Source: Psychroflexus maritimus (GTDB taxonomy: Bacteria; Bacteroidota; Bacteroidia; Flavobacteriales; Flavobacteriaceae). Taken from it: DNA of 64,000 bases. The position numbers and the translations under genes are program-made. The notes below the pieces were generated by a model. That model worked only from the letters and a program-made list of their open reading frames with translations, was not told where the DNA came from and ran no database searches. The stretch is taken from assembly GCF_011089875.1 (NCBI RefSeq), contig NZ_JAANAS010000072.1:58191-122190 (forward strand). The letters are read 5' to 3'. Shown here piece by piece: positions 43,218-51,384 of this stretch; position 1 is the first letter of the stretch, and each line of letters starts with the position of its first letter.

Positions 43218-44352
43218 CTTACCCAAAATATGGCTTTCTTCTCCTCACATGGGTGGAGAAGAACAAAAATTTGTCGATGAAGCATTTGCTTCTAATTGGA
43301 TAGCTCCTTTAGGACCAAATGTTAATGGTTTTGAAGAAGATTTAAAAAAGTACCTAGGAAGCACCCATGAAGTGGCTTGTTTATCTAGCGGAACTGCAGC
43401 TTTGCACCTTGCGCTTGTTCAACTAGGTGTAGGTCAAAATGATGAAGTCATTTGTCAAAGCTTCACTTTTTGTGGTTCTTCAAACCCTATACTCTATCTA
43501 GGTGCGCATCCTATTTTTGTAGATAGTGAAGAAACTACCTGGAATATTTGTCCAATCGCTTTAGAAGAAGCCATCAAAGACCGAATCAAAAAAAAGAAGA
43601 AACCCAAAGCTATTATTGCTGTTCACCTTTATGGAATGCCTTATCAAGTTGAAGCAGTACATGAAGTAGCCCAACGCTATAATATTCCTGTTATTGAAGA
43701 TGCTGCCGAAGCCTTAGGCGCTCACTACAAAGGCAAAAATTGTGGTACTTTTGGAAGTTTAGCCGCTTTGTCTTTTAATGGAAATAAAATAATTACCACC
43801 TCTGGCGGAGGTGCTATGGTAACCCCAAACAAAGAACTCAAAGAAGAAACTGTGTTTTTAGCCACACAAGCACGCGACCAAGCTCCGCATTATGAACATT
43901 CACAAATTGGTTACAATTACCGAATGAGCAATATAGTGGCTGGCATTGGAAGAGGGCAAATGTTGGTTTTAGACAAACATGTTGGTTTACGAAGAAAAAT
44001 GAATCAATTTTACCTTGAACTTTTTAAAGAAGTTGATGGAATTAAAGTGCTTCAAGAGCCAAGCGATGATTATTTCTCTAATCACTGGCTAAGTTGTATC
44101 CTAGTGAATCCTGAAAAAACAAAGGAGATAAATAGAGAGCAAATCCGTTTGGCATTTTTAGAAGCCAATATTGAAAGTCGCCCACTCTGGAAACCAATGC
44201 ACCTGCAACCTATTTTTAAAAATTCTCCTTTTTACGGCGGAAATGTAGCCGAAAAGTTATTTGAAAACGGACTTTGTTTACCTTCAGGAAGTAATTTAAC
44301 TGATGAAGACCGCCACCGAATTAAACAAGTAATTAAAGACTTATTTGATTAA
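43210..44352 (+). CDS. DegT/DnrJ/EryC1 sugar aminotransferase
   Basis: A PLP-dependent aminotransferase of 380 residues for nucleotide-sugar amination. Visible are SSGTAALHLAL near 60, the catalytic lysine in SFNGNKIITT (Lys193), AVHLYG, VIEDAAEALGAHYKGK, and the C-terminal NYRMSNIVAGIGRGQ. This is the PglE/PseC-like pattern that aminates a 4-keto-sugar. It overlaps the sugar transferase and is followed by a nitroreductase 11 bases later. Substrate inference: a UDP-4-keto sugar for a surface glycan. The matching dehydratase and acetyltransferase are not in the window. Confidence 0.9.
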   Translation: MNNLPKIWLSSPHMGGEEQKFVDEAFASNWIAPLGPNVNGFEEDLKKYLGSTHEVACLSSGTAALHLALVQLGVGQNDEVICQSFTFCGSSNPILYLGAHPIFVDSEETTWNICPIALEEAIKDRIKKKKKPKAIIAVHLYGMPYQVEAVHEVAQRYNIPVIEDAAEALGAHYKGKNCGTFGSLAALSFNGNKIITTSGGGAMVTPNKELKEETVFLATQARDQAPHYEHSQIGYNYRMSNIVAGIGRGQMLVLDKHVGLRRKMNQFYLELFKEVDGIKVLQEPSDDYFSNHWLSCILVNPEKTKEINREQIRLAFLEANIESRPLWKPMHLQPIFKNSPFYGGNVAEKLFENGLCLPSGSNLTDEDRHRIKQVIKDLFD

Positions 44353-44363
44353 ATTTTAAAACA

Positions 44364-44918
44364 ATGGATTTAACTGAATTAATAAAAAAGCGAAGATCTG
44401 TATTTCCCGCTCAATACACCCAAGAAGAAATTTCTGATACCGCTGTTAAAGCCGTTTTAGAAGTGGCTAATTGGGCACCCACACACAGAAAAACGGAACC
44501 TTGGCGATTTAAAGTAGTAAGGGGGGAAAGCAAAGAAAAACTTGCTAACTTTATAGTTGATGAAAAGAAAAAAGAAGGCGAATTATCAAGCTTCAAAGAA
44601 CGGAAAATACGTTCTAAATTTGAAGTTTCTCCAGTTGTTATAGCTATTTGCATGCAAACTAACCCAAGCTTATTACCGGAATGGGAAGAAGTAGCTGCCG
44701 TGGGAATGTCGGTTCAGAATATGTGGTTAAAATGCACCGAATTAGGTATAGGAAGCTATTGGAGTTCTCCAGCAGTTATTAGCAAAATGAAGAATTTCTT
44801 TTCACTTGAGGAAAATGAAAAGTGTCTAGGTTTTTTCTATATGGGCAATTATGAAGGTGATTTGCCCGCGGGTGAACGCAAATCATCTATCAAGGATAAA
44901 ACAGAATGGATGAATTAA
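44364..44918 (+). CDS. Nitroreductase family FMN oxidoreductase
   Basis: A 184-residue nitroreductase-fold protein. It starts DLTELIKKRRSVFPAQYT, the usual N-terminal RRS motif. NWAPTHRKTEPWRFKVV and the late GIGSYWSSPAV and LGFFYMGNY blocks fit the group that binds FMN at the dimer interface. It would reduce nitro compounds or quinone-like substrates with NAD(P)H; the natural substrate is unknown. It lies 11 bases after the sugar aminotransferase and is probably co-transcribed. A strong hairpin follows 44 bases past its stop. Confidence 0.88.
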   Translation: MDLTELIKKRRSVFPAQYTQEEISDTAVKAVLEVANWAPTHRKTEPWRFKVVRGESKEKLANFIVDEKKKEGELSSFKERKIRSKFEVSPVVIAICMQTNPSLLPEWEEVAAVGMSVQNMWLKCTELGIGSYWSSPAVISKMKNFFSLEENEKCLGFFYMGNYEGDLPAGERKSSIKDKTEWMN

Positions 44919-44962
44919 GTTTTTTTAAATGAACAGTCATTTTTAAAGTTGACTGCACTTTT

Positions 44963-44988
44963 AATAGTCCTCTTATGAGAGGACTATT
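44963..44988. terminator. Bidirectional hairpin terminator, nitroreductase/cytochrome gene
   Basis: AATAGTCCTCT pairs perfectly with AGAGGACTATT over 11 bp, loop TATG. It sits between two convergent genes and touches the stop codon of the minus-strand gene. T runs are short, so termination strength is uncertain. Confidence 0.65.
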
Positions 44989-45461
44989 TATTCAACTACC
45001 GATTGATAGTATTCTGGTATTCTAACTTTAATATATTCATGGTCTCTTCTTTGGTGACAAGCATTACAATTCACGCGTAATTGTTCGTATTTTTCAAAAA
45101 AAGCAATAGAATCTTTTTTGTGAATTGCTTTTTCAAGCTCAGGAAGAGCAACAGTTAAAAATATTTCAGCAGACGCTGCATGCTCAGGTCTTCGTTCTAA
45201 TCCTAATTCAATAGCTTCCTCTAATTCTTCAATATGATGCGCTGCATAGCCCCAATTTTGATTTTTACCTGCGGTGTAAAGTTCTTTATAACGATAGCTC
45301 ACTTCCCACATAGCTTTTCCAAACCCTTGAAAATGCTCTTCAGTCTTTTCTAATTTTTCTTCTTCTGTTCCCGTAATCCAATCCCCTTGAACAGGCTCTT
45401 GAGGTGACTGACAAGCCACTGCAAAGCCTAACATCATGCTTAATGTAATTATTTTTTTCAT
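44988..45461 (-). CDS. Cytochrome-c-like lipoprotein (CxxCH)
   Basis: A 157-residue exported lipoprotein. The lipobox is in LGFAVACQS, followed by a helical domain with YGYAAHHIEELEEAI. A single heme-binding CNACH near the C-terminus (in LRVNCNACHQRRDHE) is the main recognisable motif. I start it at the ATG at 45461; the next codon upstream in frame is a TTG, which I reject. A monoheme electron carrier or sensor is likely; no partner is nearby. A 487-base gap upstream, to P-II, holds no gene, RNA or clear repeat. Confidence 0.75.
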   Translation of the reverse strand: MKKIITLSMMLGFAVACQSPQEPVQGDWITGTEEEKLEKTEEHFQGFGKAMWEVSYRYKELYTAGKNQNWGYAAHHIEELEEAIELGLERRPEHAASAEIFLTVALPELEKAIHKKDSIAFFEKYEQLRVNCNACHQRRDHEYIKVRIPEYYQSVVE

Positions 45462-45948
45462 CGTCAAATTTTTCGTCTAAATTAAATAAAACTTACTAAT
45501 CAATAAAGAGAATTTATCCGAAATATTCACTCAAAAAGTATTCTTGCCTTGAAACGATTAAAGAACCTGAAATCTACACACATCAAATTAAAGTGTTTCT
45601 AGATTTGAATTAAGCATCAAAGACAACAAAAATCTTAAAACTTATAAAACTACTTGCTAAGCATTAGTGAAAAAGTGAATAATAATGAATAGGTGTAGGT
45701 GTGTTTCATTAGAATATATAATTTATAGTCATTATAAATAAGCCTGTTGTTTTGCCAAGTTTCTAATTTGCTTACTTATAAATAGTATTGTTTTTTCATT
45801 TCAACAAAAATAAATGCTGATTTTGAGAACATCAGTCTTTTAGCTTTTTTAAAAAAAACAAATAAAACACACACACCCCCTTGTTTTTAAAAAATATCAA
45901 GCTAAATAAGTATAAATTTATAATTTTACCCTCATAAAAAACAGGTAC

Positions 45949-46287
45949 ATGTATAAAATTGAAGCGATTATTAGAAAATCAAAATTTAATGAAGTTCAAG
46001 AAGCTTTACACCAAATTGACGTGAATTTTTTTAGCTATTGGGATGTTACGGGTGTGGGTAATGAGCGAAGAGGTAGTGTTTACCGAGGCATAGAATACAG
46101 CACCTCCGATATTCAAAGACGCTTTTTAGTTATTGTAGTAAGTGAAGGCTTTTTAAATGAAGCACTAGAGACGCTAAGAAAATCTGCTACAACAGGAAAA
46201 GTTGGAGACGGAAAGATATTTGTAAGTCGCCTTGAAGAAGTAATTAGAATTAGAACTAATGAAAGAGGAACAAACGCACTAAAATAA
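45949..46287 (+). CDS. glnK: P-II family nitrogen regulator, variant T-loop
   Basis: A 112-residue trimeric P-II protein that signals nitrogen status, usually to the ammonium transporter encoded next to it. The fold pieces are present: KIEAIIRKSKF start, ATTGKVGDGKIFV core and a VIRIRTNERG end. The T-loop reads GVGNERRGSVYRGIEY, one residue shorter than in classical proteins, but it keeps a Tyr (Tyr45) at the place of the uridylylated one. It lies 7 bases upstream of the transporter gene. The symbol follows the linkage; uridylylation is not established. Confidence 0.92.
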   Translation: MYKIEAIIRKSKFNEVQEALHQIDVNFFSYWDVTGVGNERRGSVYRGIEYSTSDIQRRFLVIVVSEGFLNEALETLRKSATTGKVGDGKIFVSRLEEVIRIRTNERGTNALK

Positions 46288-46294
46288 AAATCTC

Positions 46295-47521
46295 ATGGAA
46301 GAATTGCTTTTAACCACCAACAACTTATGGATGATGCTTTGCATTGCCTTAGTTTTTATTATGCATCTTGGATTCTCATTGCTAGAGATTGGTTTGACAA
46401 GACAAAAAAACACTATCAATATTTTATTTAAAAACATATTTATTATTTGTGCTGGATTACTCCTTTATTACTTTATTGGTTTTAGCTTAATGTATCCTGG
46501 AGACTTTAATGGCTACTTAGGCTTTGCTAGTTTTGGTTTAGAATTACCTAGCAACGGACTCACATCAGAATACGCAGAGAGTGGTTATACCTTCTGGACT
46601 GATTTCTTATTTCAGGCTATGTTTGCAGCTACCGCGGCAACAATTGTTTCTGGAGCTGTTGCAGAACGTGTAAAAATTCAAGCTTTTGTGTTATTTAGTA
46701 TAATTTATGTGGGCTTAATTTATCCTATTGTAGGTTCTTGGTTGTGGGGTGGTGGTTTTTTAGAAGAATTTGGATTTTACGATTTTGCAGGTTCTACAAT
46801 TGTTCATTCGGTAGGAGGATGGGCCGCGTTAGTTTTTATTTATCTTTTAGGCGCAAGATATGGAAAATTCAAAAAAAATAAATCGCTAGCTATTCGCGGC
46901 CATAATTTACCTTTAGCAGTAATGGGCTTGTTTTTGCTTTGGTTTGGTTGGTTTGGTTTTAATGGTGGCTCGGTGCTTTCTGCACAACCTGGATTAACCT
47001 CAAAAGTACTGGTTACTACTAGTCTAGCCGCAGCAGGTGGAGGTATTAGCGCGGCACTAATTACGTTGTTTCTTTATAAATCGCTTGATGTTACTATGTT
47101 TATTAATGGTGTTTTGGGTGGTTTGGTAGGTATTACTGCCGGTGCAGATTTAATGTCGCCTACGCAAGCTATCTTAATTGGATTAATTGCTGGAGTGGTC
47201 GTAATTTTAGCGGTACGCCTCATAGACCGACTTCATCTTGATGATCCTGTAGGAGCTATTCCTGTTCATTTATTTTGCGGTATTTGGGGAACATTAGCGG
47301 TTGGGGTTTTTGGAGAGATGGCTAGCTGGAATCAACTTTGGATTCAATTTTCTTCCTTATTGATTATTGGTTCGTTCTGTATGGTTTCTTCTGTAATCAT
47401 TACGTTAGTGCTAAAATATTCAGTTGGCTTACGTGTAAGCAACAAAGCAGAAATTGAAGGTTTAGACAAACACGAACACGGTATGCAAGCTTATGCAGAC
47501 TTTGGGATTCAGAATAATTAA
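46295..47521 (+). CDS. amtB: Ammonium transporter (Amt)
   Basis: A 408-residue inner-membrane channel for ammonium of the Amt/Mep/Rh family, with about eleven helices. The pore and signature segments are present: FQAMFAATAATIVSGAVAERV, TIVHSVGGWAALV and RGHNLPLAVMGLFLLWFGWFGFNGGS. A short hydrophilic C-terminal tail (after about 385) fits the P-II-contact region. The gene follows the P-II gene by 7 bases, so the two form one operon ended by a strong terminator at 47541-47576. Certain for the family. Confidence 0.95.
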   Translation: MEELLLTTNNLWMMLCIALVFIMHLGFSLLEIGLTRQKNTINILFKNIFIICAGLLLYYFIGFSLMYPGDFNGYLGFASFGLELPSNGLTSEYAESGYTFWTDFLFQAMFAATAATIVSGAVAERVKIQAFVLFSIIYVGLIYPIVGSWLWGGGFLEEFGFYDFAGSTIVHSVGGWAALVFIYLLGARYGKFKKNKSLAIRGHNLPLAVMGLFLLWFGWFGFNGGSVLSAQPGLTSKVLVTTSLAAAGGGISAALITLFLYKSLDVTMFINGVLGGLVGITAGADLMSPTQAILIGLIAGVVVILAVRLIDRLHLDDPVGAIPVHLFCGIWGTLAVGVFGEMASWNQLWIQFSSLLIIGSFCMVSSVIITLVLKYSVGLRVSNKAEIEGLDKHEHGMQAYADFGIQNN

Positions 47522-47540
47522 AAATCAAGTTAAAAGACAA

Positions 47541-47576
47541 AAAAATCCGTACAATTTTTACATCGTACGGATTTTT
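47541..47576 (+). terminator. Rho-independent terminator of glnK-amtB
   Basis: AAAAATCCGTAC pairs with GTACGGATTTTT over 12 bp with a 12-base loop, followed by a run of T. It lies 20 bases past the transporter stop and could also serve the convergent pckA gene. Confidence 0.85.
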
Positions 47577-47595
47577 TTTTAGTGGCAATGAATAA

Positions 47596-49197
47596 TTAAG
47601 CTTTTGGAGCTCCATTCATTATTTCTTGATTTGCATAATCTTCAAATTGCTTGAAATTATCTTGAAAAGATTTGGCAAGGTGTGTCGCTTTTTGGTCATA
47701 AGCCTCCTTGTCTTCCCAAGTAGCTCTTGGATTAAGCACTTCGTCAGGAACATTTTCACAAGATTGAGGAACTGCCAAACCAAAAATTTCATGGGTTTTG
47801 AATTCTACATTTTCTAAGTTACCTGCCAAGGCTTCAGTAATCATAGCTCTGGTATATTTCAGTTTCATTCTAGAGCCAGTGCCATAAGGACCGCCTGTCC
47901 AACCTGTATTCACAAGCCATACATTCACTCCAGCATCTTTCATTTTTTTGCTTAACATTTCAGCATAACGAGTAGGATGCAAAGGCATAAATGGCGCTCC
48001 AAAACAAGCAGAAAAACTTGGAAGCGGTTCATTAATTCCTGCTTCGGTACCAGCTACTTTAGCGGTATATCCACTAATAAAGTGGTAAGCGGCTTGACCG
48101 GGAGTTAGTTTTGAAATTGGAGGCAAAACCCCAAAAGCATCGGCCGTTAAGAAGAAAATATTGGTAGGATTCTCTCCTACTGAAGAAGGCTGAATATTAT
48201 CAATGTGGTAAATTGGGTAACTTACACGGGTATTTGGTGTGATGCTAGCGTCCTCAAAATCAACTTTTCCTTGATTATTTATAATTACATTTTCAAGAAT
48301 AGCACCTGGTTTTATAGCGCGAAAAATATCGGGTTCTTTTTCTTCGGTTAGGTCAATTACTTTAGCATAACAGCCTCCTTCAAAGTTAAAGATTGTATTT
48401 TCTTTAGTCCATCCATGTTCATCATCACCAATTAATCTTCGGCTAGGGTCTGCAGAAAGCGTTGTTTTTCCAGTTCCTGAAAGTCCAAAGAAAATAGCAG
48501 TATCTTCATCTTCACCAACATTGGCCGAGCAGTGCATAGGTAGGGTGTTTTTTTGAGTTGGTAAAATAAAATTCAAGGCAGAAAAAATTCCTTTTTTCAT
48601 TTCACCAGTATAGCCAGTTCCTCCAATTAGAGCAATTTTCTTTTTAAAATTGAGAATAGCAAAATTATGTGAACGTGTACCGTCTATTTCTGGATTGGCA
48701 TGAAATCCGGGTGCATTAACAATCTTCCAGTCGGCAGAAAAATTTTCTAATTCACTTTCTTCTGGGCGCAAAAACATATTGTAGCAGAAGAGGTTACTCC
48801 ACGGATATTCGTTTACCACTCTAATATTTAAGCGGTAATTATCATCAGCACACACGTAGCCATCACGAGCATACAATTCTTTTCCATTTAAGTAATCAAT
48901 GACCTTATCATACAGGAGGTCAAATTTTTCAGAATCAAAAGGTTTATTGATATCTCCCCACCAAACATCTTCTTTGGTGATTTCATCCATAACTATAAAC
49001 CGGTCTTTGGGCGCTCTGCCAGTAAACTCACCAGTATTTATTGCTAGTGCGCCAGAGTCAACCTCAACCCCTTGATTTTTCTTTAGAGTAGCTTGGTGAA
49101 GTTTTTCTGGAGTAAGTTGATAATGAACTTTTGCATTTTTAATTCCGAATTCTTTTTCTAACGAAATCGTTTTCGTAGTTTTTAAATTATCAGCCAT
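47596..49197 (-). CDS. pckA: Phosphoenolpyruvate carboxykinase (ATP)
   Basis: Converts oxaloacetate and ATP to PEP, the entry to gluconeogenesis. The 533-residue enzyme has TGRAPKDRFIV near residue 54, the kinase-1a P-loop in FGLSGTGKTTLS, the kinase-2 segment LIGDDEHGW and the C-terminal TGWTGGPYGTG. This is the ATP-dependent class, as in most flavobacteria. A -7 box at 49225-49232 lies 28 bases before the ATG. It is a single gene, convergent with amtB. Certain. Confidence 0.97.
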   Translation of the reverse strand: MADNLKTTKTISLEKEFGIKNAKVHYQLTPEKLHQATLKKNQGVEVDSGALAINTGEFTGRAPKDRFIVMDEITKEDVWWGDINKPFDSEKFDLLYDKVIDYLNGKELYARDGYVCADDNYRLNIRVVNEYPWSNLFCYNMFLRPEESELENFSADWKIVNAPGFHANPEIDGTRSHNFAILNFKKKIALIGGTGYTGEMKKGIFSALNFILPTQKNTLPMHCSANVGEDEDTAIFFGLSGTGKTTLSADPSRRLIGDDEHGWTKENTIFNFEGGCYAKVIDLTEEKEPDIFRAIKPGAILENVIINNQGKVDFEDASITPNTRVSYPIYHIDNIQPSSVGENPTNIFFLTADAFGVLPPISKLTPGQAAYHFISGYTAKVAGTEAGINEPLPSFSACFGAPFMPLHPTRYAEMLSKKMKDAGVNVWLVNTGWTGGPYGTGSRMKLKYTRAMITEALAGNLENVEFKTHEIFGLAVPQSCENVPDEVLNPRATWEDKEAYDQKATHLAKSFQDNFKQFEDYANQEIMNGAPKA

Positions 49198-49224
49198 TGT
49201 AATCGTTTATTGATTTATGGAAAG

Positions 49225-49232
49225 CAAAATTA
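49225..49232 (-). promoter_or_regulatory. -7 promoter box of pckA
   Basis: On the minus strand TAATTTTG, an exact match to TAnnTTTG, 28 bases before the pckA ATG. No clean -33 TTG was placed. Confidence 0.5.
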
Positions 49233-49267
49233 GAAACTTTATTCTAATAAAAGGAAGTAAATAGAAT

Positions 49268-49657
49268 TTATTTGGTTTTCGTTTTGAAAAAGTTGATGAA
49301 AATTAGCAACCAAGCTACAATTAATAGCAAACCACCTATTGGAGTAACAGGCCCAAGAAAAGAAACCTGAAGCTCTAACCAAGCTGAAGTAGCTAATAAA
49401 TAGATAGAAAAAGAGAAAAATAAAATTCCTAGCACCAACAAAACTCCAATTGTTTTCTGAAATTTAGGTTGAATAAGTGAGCTGCTTCCTACCCATAGCA
49501 ATAAAAGGGCGTGGTACATTTGATAACGCACTCCAGTTTCAAAACTTTTCAGCGCCGATTCATCTAGATGATTTTCAAGCGCATGCGCTCCTAAAGCACC
49601 AAAAATAACAGCTAAAATTCCAAAAAAAGCACCAAATAACAACAGACTTTTACGCAT
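49268..49657 (-). CDS. DUF423 membrane protein
   Basis: A 129-residue inner-membrane protein of the DUF423 family, with four hydrophobic helices. It starts MRKSLLLFGAFFGILAVIFGALGAHAL, the family's opening, and contains the FETGVRYQMYHALLLL block and PVTPIGGLLLIVAWLL. I prefer the ATG at 49657 over 49699. The family start fits, and a -7 box at 49703-49710 would begin transcription about at the upstream ATG. It is divergent from the saccharopine dehydrogenase gene. Function unknown. Confidence 0.9.
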   Translation of the reverse strand: MRKSLLLFGAFFGILAVIFGALGAHALENHLDESALKSFETGVRYQMYHALLLLWVGSSSLIQPKFQKTIGVLLVLGILFFSFSIYLLATSAWLELQVSFLGPVTPIGGLLLIVAWLLIFINFFKTKTK

Positions 49658-49702
49658 AAAATTTGAATTAGAGTAGATAATTTTACTAACTTCGTACATT
49701 CA

Positions 49703-49710
49703 CAAATTTA
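49703..49710 (-). promoter_or_regulatory. -7 promoter box of the DUF423 gene
   Basis: On the minus strand TAAATTTG, matching TAnnTTTG. It lies 46 bases before the chosen DUF423 ATG and supports the downstream start. Confidence 0.45.
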
Positions 49711-49728
49711 CAAAATAAAGACAATTTT

Positions 49729-51096
49729 ATGCATACTATTTTAATAATTGGTGCCGGAAAGTCAACTTCATCATTAATTCGTTATTTATCTGAGAAATCA
49801 AAAACTGAAAAGCTACATCTAATTGTAGCTGATAAATCTCTTGCTATCGCAAAAAAAATGATAGAAGGTTTTTCATCTACGGAAGCTTTAGAACTTGACA
49901 TCTTTAATGCAGAAGAAAGACAAAAAGCTATTCAAGATGCAAGTATTGTTATTTCTATGCTTCCTGCTCGATTTCATATTGAGGTAGCTAAAGATTGTTT
50001 AGCGTTTGGGAAAAATATGGTTACCGCTTCATACGTCTCTAAAGAAATGCAAGCTTTAGACGAAGAAGTAAAAGCTAAAGGCCTAAGCTTTATGAATGAA
50101 ATTGGCGTTGACCCAGGCATTGACCACATGAGCGCTATGAAAGTAATTGACGAAATTAAAGAACAAGGCGGAAAAATTTTAATGTTTGAATCTTTTACAG
50201 GCGGATTAGTTGCTCCAGAAAGTGACGACAACCTTTGGAACTATAAATTTACTTGGAATCCTAGAAATGTAGTAGTTGCAGGACAAGGTGGTGCGGCCGA
50301 ATTTATTCAAGAAGGACAATACAAATATATTCCTTACCAACGCTTATTTAGAAGAACAGAGTTCCTAGAAGTACCTGGTTATGGTAAATTTGAAGGTTTG
50401 GCTAATCGAAATTCGTTAGCTTATAGAAGTGTTTACGGATTAGAAAACATTCCTACCATTTACCGAGGAACCTTAAGGCGAATTGGTTTTAGTAGGGCTT
50501 GGAATGTGTTTGTTCAACTAGGAATGACTGATGATACTTATCATTTACAAAATACCGAAAACATGAGTTACCGAGAGTTTGTTAATTCCTTCTTGCCCTA
50601 TTCGCCTTACGATAGTGTTGAACTCAAACTTCGACATGCCGTAAAAATTGATCAAGATGACTTAATTTGGGATAAATTATTGGAGTTGGATTTATTTAAT
50701 CCCAATAAAAAAATTGGACTTCATAAAGCTACTCCAGCGCAAGCTCTTCAAAAAATCCTGGAAGATAAATGGACGCTTCAGCCAAATGATAAAGACATGA
50801 TTGTGATGTATCATAAATTTGGATACGAAATGGATGGAGAAAAAAAACAAATTGATTCTACTATGGTGAGTATTGGTGAAAATCAAAAATATACCGCTAT
50901 GGCAAAAACAGTGGGAATTCCTGTAGGGATTGCCTGTGTAAAAATCCTTAACAAGCAAATTACTATGCCTGGGGTATTGCGCCCTATTCACAAAGAAATC
51001 TATGAACCCGTTTTAAATGAACTTGAAGAATACAATATCATTTTTAACGAGCAAGAAAAAGAATACAAAGGTTACAATCCCGATCAATTGAACTAA
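49729..51096 (+). CDS. Saccharopine dehydrogenase family protein
   Basis: A 455-residue protein with an N-terminal Rossmann domain (TILIIGAGKSTSSLI) and a saccharopine-dehydrogenase C-terminal domain starting near IGVDPGIDHMSAMKVIDEI. Later blocks such as YRGTLRRIGFSRAW fit lysine-pathway saccharopine dehydrogenases (glutamate-forming type). The likely role is lysine degradation or synthesis, but bacterial members vary (for example carboxynorspermidine or homospermidine formation). It is a single gene; its promoter region faces the DUF423 gene. The exact substrate is unproven. Confidence 0.88.
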   Translation: MHTILIIGAGKSTSSLIRYLSEKSKTEKLHLIVADKSLAIAKKMIEGFSSTEALELDIFNAEERQKAIQDASIVISMLPARFHIEVAKDCLAFGKNMVTASYVSKEMQALDEEVKAKGLSFMNEIGVDPGIDHMSAMKVIDEIKEQGGKILMFESFTGGLVAPESDDNLWNYKFTWNPRNVVVAGQGGAAEFIQEGQYKYIPYQRLFRRTEFLEVPGYGKFEGLANRNSLAYRSVYGLENIPTIYRGTLRRIGFSRAWNVFVQLGMTDDTYHLQNTENMSYREFVNSFLPYSPYDSVELKLRHAVKIDQDDLIWDKLLELDLFNPNKKIGLHKATPAQALQKILEDKWTLQPNDKDMIVMYHKFGYEMDGEKKQIDSTMVSIGENQKYTAMAKTVGIPVGIACVKILNKQITMPGVLRPIHKEIYEPVLNELEEYNIIFNEQEKEYKGYNPDQLN

Positions 51097-51154
51097 AATA
51101 AAAATTAATCCTATTTCTATTCAATTTTCAAATAGCTATAGAAACCATGATTTC

Positions 51155-51186
51155 AATAATCTCCCCATCTTCAGATGGGGATTATT
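51155..51186. repeat. REP-like perfect palindrome
   Basis: AATAATC...GATTATT arms enclose CCCCATCTTCAGATGGGG. The core matches 32300-32317 at all but one base. It lies in the 288-base gap after the saccharopine dehydrogenase gene; T runs are lacking, so a REP element is preferred over a terminator. No gene was seen in the gap. Confidence 0.65.
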
Positions 51187-51384
51187 GCATGTAACATTCG
51201 GCTATAGACAATACCAAGCTAATGAGGATTTCCTAAATGGAGCCTCAAAAAGTTGTGCTAAAACCAACAAACCACAGTGAATTATACAAAAGGAATAAAC
51301 CAAACTCCTATTGTAAAATTAAAAAAAATCAACTATGAAGAAATTTTTTAGTTAATTTGTGATGTAATTAAAAAATATAATCTT

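Noticed and set aside
45462-45948. Possible RNA gene or regulatory element in the 487-base gap before the P-II gene
   Set aside because: No cloverleaf, strong hairpin or repeat was found; only AT-rich sequence and a near-match to the -7 box (TAATTTTA) just before the gene.
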